NCBI GenBank assembly: GCA_020722565.1
Contig: DYKO01000011.1
Span: forward strand, 1-64,000
Reading direction: 5' to 3'
Source: Rikenella microfusus
GTDB taxonomy: Bacteria; Bacteroidota; Bacteroidia; Bacteroidales; Tenuifilaceae
DNA: 64,000 bases
Shown: positions 58,061 through 64,000 of the stretch, one piece after another
Layout of the letters: the number at the start of each line of letters is the position of its first letter
Numbering within the stretch: position 1 is the stretch's first letter
Program-made: the position numbers and the translations under genes
Notes under the pieces: model-generated
Told to the model about the DNA's origin: nothing
The model's input: only the letters and a program-made list of their open reading frames with translations
Database searches by the model: none

Positions 58061-58987
58061 ATGGCAAAGTCAAAAAATGTTGCCTTGGTGCTTGGAAGTG
58101 GTGGCGCACGTGGACTTGCACACATAGGGGTAATTGAGGAACTTACCCGACGGGGGTACAGTATCACTTCGATATCAGGCTCCTCTATGGGAGCCCTTGT
58201 TGGAGGGTTACTTGCTGCTAATAAACTCGAAGATTACAAAAAGTGGATCCTTACGCTCGATAAAATCGACATTTTTAATCTGATTGATTTTACCATATCA
58301 TCAAAAGGCCTAATTAAGGGGCATAAGGTTTTTGAAAAAATGCAGGAGCAGAATATGATTCCTGATATAAACATCAAGGATCTGCCAATTCCCTATACCG
58401 CCGTAGCTGTTGATATTATCAATAATCAACTTGTCGTTTTTAAATCCGGAAAGCTTCACGATGCCATACGGGCATCCATTTCCATTCCCAACGTTTTTAC
58501 ACCCATGCCATACAATGGCACATTGCTGGTTGATGGTGGGGTACTTTCGCCTTTACCCTTGGAGTATATTGAACGGAAAGATTCCGATTGGCTTGTGGCT
58601 ATTGATTTGAATGCCATTACCCCCTATGAACCTGTTGAGGTGCAGATTGACAGGGATAACAAAAACCGATGGCTAAATGATAATCAAAAACTTGCCCAAT
58701 TATCGAAGCAATGGGATAGAATTTTTGGCCAAAATACACATAATGAGAAAAAAAACGTCCCTAAATCATTAACTTCAAAAAGCATTGGGTATTTTGATTT
58801 GGCCATGCGTTCGGTTCAGCTAATGCAATCGCAGCTCACCCAGTATGCCCTTAGGGTTACTCCACCCGATGTGCTGATATCAATTTCAAAGAATTCAGCA
58901 ACGGTTTTTGAGTTTTATCGTGCCGCTGAACTTATAGAGTATGGCCGTAGGCAATGCGCTCGTGTTTTGGATGAAAAGGGGCTATAG
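58061..58987 (+). CDS. Patatin-like phospholipase family protein
   Basis: LGSGGARGLAHIGVIEEL, ISGSSMGALVGGLLA, VDGGVLSPLP. Confidence 0.94.
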   Translation: MAKSKNVALVLGSGGARGLAHIGVIEELTRRGYSITSISGSSMGALVGGLLAANKLEDYKKWILTLDKIDIFNLIDFTISSKGLIKGHKVFEKMQEQNMIPDINIKDLPIPYTAVAVDIINNQLVVFKSGKLHDAIRASISIPNVFTPMPYNGTLLVDGGVLSPLPLEYIERKDSDWLVAIDLNAITPYEPVEVQIDRDNKNRWLNDNQKLAQLSKQWDRIFGQNTHNEKKNVPKSLTSKSIGYFDLAMRSVQLMQSQLTQYALRVTPPDVLISISKNSATVFEFYRAAELIEYGRRQCARVLDEKGL

Positions 58988-59722
58988 GCTACGCTGCCTA
59001 ACGGCTTCGTATAGTACAATCCCTGTGGCAACCGATACATTTAACGATTCAATTTTTCCCATAAGTGGTATTCGAACCACTTCGTTCGACAGCCGTAGCA
59101 CTTCGGGATGAATTCCGGTATCCTCGGCGCCCACCACCAAGGCTAATGGACCAGTGTAGTCGGCTTCGTATATCAATTTTGAACCCTTTTCGCTGGTCGA
59201 AACTATTTTAAAACCTTTATCGCGTAATTGGTAGCACAACATTTTTAAGCTGCCCACACGGCAAATTGGTACGTTGTAAAGGGCACCTGTCGATGTTTTA
59301 ATGGCATCGCTGCCAATATTGGCTGAACCCTTAGCGGGGACAATAATAGCGTCAACTCCAGCACACTCTGCAGTGCGAACAATGGCACCAAAGTTTCGGA
59401 CATCGGTAACCCTATCAAGAACCAGTAAAAATGGGGTGGCTTTGCTTTCCAGCAATTTAGGAAGAAGTTCGTCAATGCTGCTTACATCAATGGGCGAGGT
59501 GAAGGCGATAACACCCTGATGGTTCTTATCGATATACTTTTTGAATGCCTCGTTGGGTTGATACTGAAAGGGGATGTTTTGATGTTTGAGCATGCCTAGC
59601 AGCTCTGATGCTAGATTGCCGGTTAGCCCCTGGCGAATTATTACCTTGCTGAACTTGGCTCCGGCTTTGATTGCCTCCAGTACGGCTCTGATTCCAAAAA
59701 TTACATTTTCGTTTTTCTCCAT
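58982..59722 (-). CDS. rlmB: 23S rRNA (guanosine-2'-O-)-methyltransferase RlmB (SpoU family)
   Basis: IFGIRAVLEAIKAG, LDRVTDVRNFGAIVRTAECAGVDAIIVP, VVGAEDTGIHPEVLRLSNEVVRIPLMGKIESLNVSVATGIVLYEAVRQR. Confidence 0.95.
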   Translation of the reverse strand: MEKNENVIFGIRAVLEAIKAGAKFSKVIIRQGLTGNLASELLGMLKHQNIPFQYQPNEAFKKYIDKNHQGVIAFTSPIDVSSIDELLPKLLESKATPFLLVLDRVTDVRNFGAIVRTAECAGVDAIIVPAKGSANIGSDAIKTSTGALYNVPICRVGSLKMLCYQLRDKGFKIVSTSEKGSKLIYEADYTGPLALVVGAEDTGIHPEVLRLSNEVVRIPLMGKIESLNVSVATGIVLYEAVRQRSL

Positions 59723-59727
59723 TGCTG

Positions 59728-61689
59728 CTAGTTTAATGCATTTCGTTTTACCTTTAGTTCCTCAACCTGAGTTAGTGCCTGTTCCCATTGGTCAAACAAA
59801 ATGTTAAGTTTTGTTTTTAACGATTCGTAGTTCTGGAAGAAGTTTTTGTTGTTAAGGTCAATACCATGCAATGTGGGCTCGACCAACTTTTGGTCAATAT
59901 TCTTGATTTCTAGCTCGGTTTTGGTAATTTCAAGTTCAAGTTTTTGGGCCTGGCCTTCAGCCTTACGTATGAGTTTTTCAATTTCCTTTCGTTCCTCCCA
60001 AAACTTTTTCTGGTCCGATGCCACTCCATCGGCCTTAGATAATTTTTGTTCCGCTTGTTTAACCTCAAGTTCCTTCAGCGAATCCATTTTTTTGCGATGT
60101 AGGAAATCGTAAATTCCACCAATATGCTCCTTTACGCTGCCGTTGGTGAATTCATAAATCCTATCGACTAACCCATTCAGAAAATCGCGGTCGTGCGATA
60201 CCAGAATTAGCGTTCCGTTGAATGCTTTAAGTGCATTCTTGAGCACATCCTTTGAGCGCATGTCGAGGTGGTTGGTGGGCTCATCCAGAACCAAAAGGTT
60301 GTAGGGTTGCAGCATCAGTTTGGTTAGAGCCAAACGATTTCGCTCTCCTCCAGATAAAACGCTTACGCGCTTGTCTACATCTTCGCCTCTGAAAAGGAAT
60401 GCTCCTAGAATATCGCGCATACGTGTGCGGATATCACCTGTTGCAACCCTATCGATGGTTTCCAGAACCGTTAGGTTGCCATCGAGCAGTTCGTCCTGAT
60501 TTTGGGCAAAGTAGCCCACGGAAACGTTATGACCTATTTTTAAATGACCATCATAATCGAGTTCTCCAACAATAATTCGGCTCATGGTGGTTTTGCCCTC
60601 ACCATTCCGCCCTACAAAGGCCACTTTTTGTCCGCGCTCAATGGTAAATGTAACATCTGAAAATATCAACTTTTGACCAAAACTTTTGGCTACCTGCCGA
60701 GCCTCAACTACCACATCACCCGAGCGGGGCGCCTCGGGGAAGCGTATGTTCAACTTAGAAGTATCCTCTTCATCAACCTCAACCAGTTCCATACGTTCCA
60801 GCATCTTAATGCGCGATTGAACCTGAACGGCCTTTGTGGCTTTATATCGGAAACGTTCAATAAATTCTTGGGTATCCTCAATGAGTTTTTGTTGGTTTCG
60901 GTAGGCCGCAAGTTGCTGCTCGCGCCGCTCTTGCCTCAGCTCAACGTACTGGGAATAGGGAACACGGTAGTCGTAAATTTTTCCCAGCGAAATTTCGAGG
61001 GTGCGGTGGGTAACGTTATCCAAAAATGCACGGTCGTGCGAAATAAGGATTAACGAACCGTTATAAGCCTTAAGGTAATCCTCAAGCCATTGTATCGACT
61101 CAATATCCAAATGGTTGGTGGGCTCATCAAGGAGTAAAACCTGAGGGTTTTGCAGTAGTATTTTGGCAAGTTCAATGCGCATGCGCCACCCGCCACTAAA
61201 TTCCGATGTTTGTCGGTTAAAATCGGAGCGTTTAAAGCCCAGCCCAATGAGCGTTTGTTCCGCACGGGCATCGGCGGAGTCACCATCAACAATGGCGTAT
61301 CGGTCGTTCAGCTCAGCCAACTTATTTATAAGTTCAAGGTATTCCCTGCTCTCATAATCGGTGCGGCTGGCTATGAGCTTCGCTATTTTTTCGGTTTCGC
61401 GTTTAATGGCTATGATTTCGGTAAAGGCTAGGCGGGCTTCATCCAAAACACTTTGTCCCGATGCCAACTTCATATGCTGGGGCAGGTAGCCCAATTGCAC
61501 ATCGTTTGGTATTGCGATGGAACCCTGAGTGGCCTGCATTTCGCCTGCAATTAAACGTAACAGTGTGGTTTTTCCTGCTCCGTTCTTTCCAACAAGCCCA
61601 ACCCGTTCTCCACCCGTAAGCTGAAAACTTATGCCCTTAAAAAGTTCAAACCCACCAAAACTCAGATGAATATTGTTTACCGATATCAT
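59728..61689 (-). CDS. ABC-F family ATP-binding cassette protein
   Basis: Two Walker A (GLVGKNGAGKTT; AFVGRNGEGKTT), two LSGG-type signatures, duplicated DEPTNHLD. Confidence 0.96.
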   Translation of the reverse strand: MISVNNIHLSFGGFELFKGISFQLTGGERVGLVGKNGAGKTTLLRLIAGEMQATQGSIAIPNDVQLGYLPQHMKLASGQSVLDEARLAFTEIIAIKRETEKIAKLIASRTDYESREYLELINKLAELNDRYAIVDGDSADARAEQTLIGLGFKRSDFNRQTSEFSGGWRMRIELAKILLQNPQVLLLDEPTNHLDIESIQWLEDYLKAYNGSLILISHDRAFLDNVTHRTLEISLGKIYDYRVPYSQYVELRQERREQQLAAYRNQQKLIEDTQEFIERFRYKATKAVQVQSRIKMLERMELVEVDEEDTSKLNIRFPEAPRSGDVVVEARQVAKSFGQKLIFSDVTFTIERGQKVAFVGRNGEGKTTMSRIIVGELDYDGHLKIGHNVSVGYFAQNQDELLDGNLTVLETIDRVATGDIRTRMRDILGAFLFRGEDVDKRVSVLSGGERNRLALTKLMLQPYNLLVLDEPTNHLDMRSKDVLKNALKAFNGTLILVSHDRDFLNGLVDRIYEFTNGSVKEHIGGIYDFLHRKKMDSLKELEVKQAEQKLSKADGVASDQKKFWEERKEIEKLIRKAEGQAQKLELEITKTELEIKNIDQKLVEPTLHGIDLNNKNFFQNYESLKTKLNILFDQWEQALTQVEELKVKRNALN

Positions 61690-62014
61690 GCATCAAAACA
61701 TAAAGCGTTGCAAAGTTAATATTTTGAATATAACAGACCAAGTTGCGCTGCTATCACATGTAATTGAATGATCTTAGGCTAATGTTTAGTAGAAATTTTT
61801 ATTTCAATCACTCGTTTTCGGGAAACAATAATTTTTATATCGTTCATAACTTAAACTTTCATAGTTTGCATATGTGGCTTTTATTTTTCACAAATGGCAA
61901 ACCAACAAAAAAAACGAGTATTGAGTAGAGTTTAAAAATGATAAAGTTTGTAAAGATTAAAGTATATTTTATTTATAACTATTAATTAAATCCAGATTAA
62001 GTATTAGGAATGTA

Positions 62015-62118
62015 ATTAACTAATGCTTAGTTTGTTGGTTAACCAATGGGTATTTGGGTTAATCCCGAGAATTCATTGATTTAGTATGTCCTTAGGCAAA
62101 ATCGCATTAACTAATGCG
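62015..62118. promoter_or_regulatory. Palindrome/direct-repeat cluster upstream of the S8 protease
   Basis: ATTAACTAATGC repeated at 62015 and 62106; CGCATTA-AC-TAATGCG at 62103-62118; TTGGTTAACCAA at 62035-62046. Confidence 0.4.
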
Positions 62119-62294
62119 TAATTTGGGTTTAACTAAAAAAAGCATAAGTTCTATTTATAATGTTTCTATTATTAGTAATTTAACTTTATATACTTTCATA
62201 TTTATGAAATTTTAAGACAGAACTTGCTGTATTATAAAAACAGTTAAATTTGCTTGATTTAAATTTTATCTAATCATATTAAACCGTAAGAGTT

Positions 62295-63800
62295 ATGAAA
62301 CTTTTTAAATTCTTTATTTTTGCTTTTTTAATGATAGGAGTTTCCTGCACAAGGGATGATAATTCAGTTATAGAACCTCAGGAAAACAATACAAGTCTTG
62401 AGCCCTTATCTCCTAAGGAAATAAATGCCATTATCGACAGCCATTTAAAGAAAAAGGGCAGTTTTGAATGGAAAGATGTTGATGCTTTTGTGATTTGGAG
62501 CGCTCTTAAGCATGGAAATAATATCCTGACTGTTGGGTACTCCGATGTCCCATTTTCGGAAGATAAAAGTTCAGCTATTGCTGATGCTAAAAAGGATGTA
62601 TTAGACATTACATTGAGCATTGAAAATGATCAATGTAAAGAGGTCAAATCGTATGAAAAAATTGTCATATACGAACCCAAGGAGTTGAACTATGTTGATT
62701 TGGAGGTAACCAAAATCGAAACGGTAGAGGCACTTATGAGTTCGAAGAATGTTCGTTATTTAGAACCTTCAGGTTACAACTACTTTGCCCACGATAATAT
62801 GGTTAAAAGTACATTGGGTTGTGGCAAATCAGGGGATGCCATTAATCCTATAGATTATAGAGTTGTTGCACCCAATGCTCAGGTGTCGTGGACTTTCTAT
62901 AAGCATAATATTCCACAAGCATGGGCATACAGTACGGGTAGGAGAATAACGGTTGGGCTGATTGATACTGGTGTTTCGCCTTACCAGTCGTTGCTGGGCA
63001 GCAGTTTTAACCAGGGCTACTCATCGGGTAGGTTCATACAGAAGTACGGCACTTACGTGAACTCCATTTGGCCATGGGATACAAAAACCGATGGGCCCGA
63101 TGATCAATGCGGTCATGGCACGCTAATGGCTGCAACCATTGCAGGTCCTCGCAATAGCCTTAATATGCCCACAGGTGTAGCATACAACTGCAATCTGGTT
63201 GTATATAGGGCAACGGGCGATGTGGTTATTGATGGCTACCACGAAAAGAGGGGAGTGTCTCAGGCTCTTATCGAACTTGCAAACAGGGGTGATGTGCGCA
63301 TTATCTCTATGTCAATTGGGAATATCTTCACTGCAAGCAATGTTAGCGATGCTATAAAATATGCATACTCTAAGGGCAAGATGCTAATTGCTGCTGGTGG
63401 GACATCTACTACTTTCACAAACTGGGCTGGGGTGATTTTCCCTGCCAACATGGACGAAACCATTGCCGTTACAGGGATTACTGATGGACCCAACTATACC
63501 GAGTGCGCTATATGTCACAAGGGCAGTAAAATCGATTTTACTGTAGTTATGCAGCGAGCAAAAGATAGCGAAAGAAGTTCGGTTTGCCTGGGTTACTACA
63601 ATAATGACCGGTCGTATGTTGGGGGGTCATCGGTTTCAACTGCCACCACTGCGGGCATTGCTGCTCTGATTTGGGCTAAAAACCCAACATGGACCCGCCA
63701 GCAGGTTTTTGACAGAATGAAGCAATCGGCATCGTTTTATCCCAATCGACATCCCAATTTTGGCTGGGGCTCCATAAATGCCTTGACAGCAGTTCAGTAG
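62295..63800 (+). CDS. S8 family serine peptidase, lipoprotein
   Basis: FAFLMIGVSCTRDDN lipobox; VGLIDTGVSP (Asp), CGHGTLMAATIAG (His), GGSSVSTATTAGIAALIWA (Ser). Confidence 0.92.
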   Translation: MKLFKFFIFAFLMIGVSCTRDDNSVIEPQENNTSLEPLSPKEINAIIDSHLKKKGSFEWKDVDAFVIWSALKHGNNILTVGYSDVPFSEDKSSAIADAKKDVLDITLSIENDQCKEVKSYEKIVIYEPKELNYVDLEVTKIETVEALMSSKNVRYLEPSGYNYFAHDNMVKSTLGCGKSGDAINPIDYRVVAPNAQVSWTFYKHNIPQAWAYSTGRRITVGLIDTGVSPYQSLLGSSFNQGYSSGRFIQKYGTYVNSIWPWDTKTDGPDDQCGHGTLMAATIAGPRNSLNMPTGVAYNCNLVVYRATGDVVIDGYHEKRGVSQALIELANRGDVRIISMSIGNIFTASNVSDAIKYAYSKGKMLIAAGGTSTTFTNWAGVIFPANMDETIAVTGITDGPNYTECAICHKGSKIDFTVVMQRAKDSERSSVCLGYYNNDRSYVGGSSVSTATTAGIAALIWAKNPTWTRQQVFDRMKQSASFYPNRHPNFGWGSINALTAVQ

Positions 63801-63812
63801 CAATTAAAAGCA

Positions 63813-63834
63813 AAAAGCCCCGTAAGGGGCTTTT
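63813..63834. terminator. Bidirectional Rho-independent terminator
   Basis: AAAAGCCCC-gtaa-GGGGCTTTT between convergent genes. Confidence 0.85.
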
Positions 63835-63847
63835 ACTTTTCTCAATA

Positions 63848-64000
63848 CTATTTTACCAGATTTCCCAACTTAAACCCAAAGTAGATGGTTCGGGGTGATG
63901 TGGGGCCGTAAATATATTCGGGGTCGCGATTGATTCCTATATCGAAATCTTTTTGGTATGAGTTAAATAGATTCTTAATCCCACCAAAGAATTGCAGCGT
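63848..64000 (-). CDS. C-terminal end of TonB-dependent receptor (partial, runs off window)
   Basis: Minus-strand frame: [50 protein letters not shown], typical last beta-strands of a TBDR. Confidence 0.85.
   Translation of the reverse strand, partial: TLQFFGGIKNLFNSYQKDFDIGINRDPEYIYGPTSPRTIYFGFKLGNLVK

Overview
This 64-kb window is Bacteroidota-like chromosomal DNA. Supporting signs are TonB/ExbBD, a TonB-dependent receptor tail, a T9SS type-B (CHU_C) sorting domain, lipobox signal peptides and TAnnTTTG-type promoters. It opens on the last ~15 nt of a 5S rRNA gene plus its terminator, followed by mostly intact housekeeping genes: glyA, TonB/ExbD/ExbB, a TamB-like giant protein, tsaD, yaaA, an rlmI-like methyltransferase, paired M16 peptidases, a RelA/SpoT homolog, a Fur-family regulator, purA, MFS, a PflA-like radical SAM protein, acyl-CoA ligase, PduO, an OstA-like protein with three SurA/PpiC-type foldases, guaB, oligopeptidase B, mnmD, FKBP, MscS, a nucleoside deaminase, patatin, rlmB, an ABC-F protein and an S8 protease. 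I see no CRISPR array, prophage, transposase or tRNA. The most interesting observations are: (1) a hybrid histidine kinase with an NMT1/THI5-like sensor whose phospho-acceptor His is Phe (LSFEIRTPLN) and whose ATP lid is atypical, with an intact-looking receiver domain, so a likely pseudokinase; (2) a lipoprotein/M23 peptidase locus with reading-frame breaks at C7/G7, G9/C9 and A5 homopolymers, so phase variation, decay or assembly error; (3) a decayed response-regulator gene behind a PAS histidine kinase; (4) a TlpA-like thioredoxin lipoprotein with an in-frame TAA right after the lipobox Cys-Ser; (5) a start codon embedded in the upstream gene's terminator stem; (6) a cluster of palindromes upstream of the S8 protease. 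No complete novel multi-gene system was convincingly identified.
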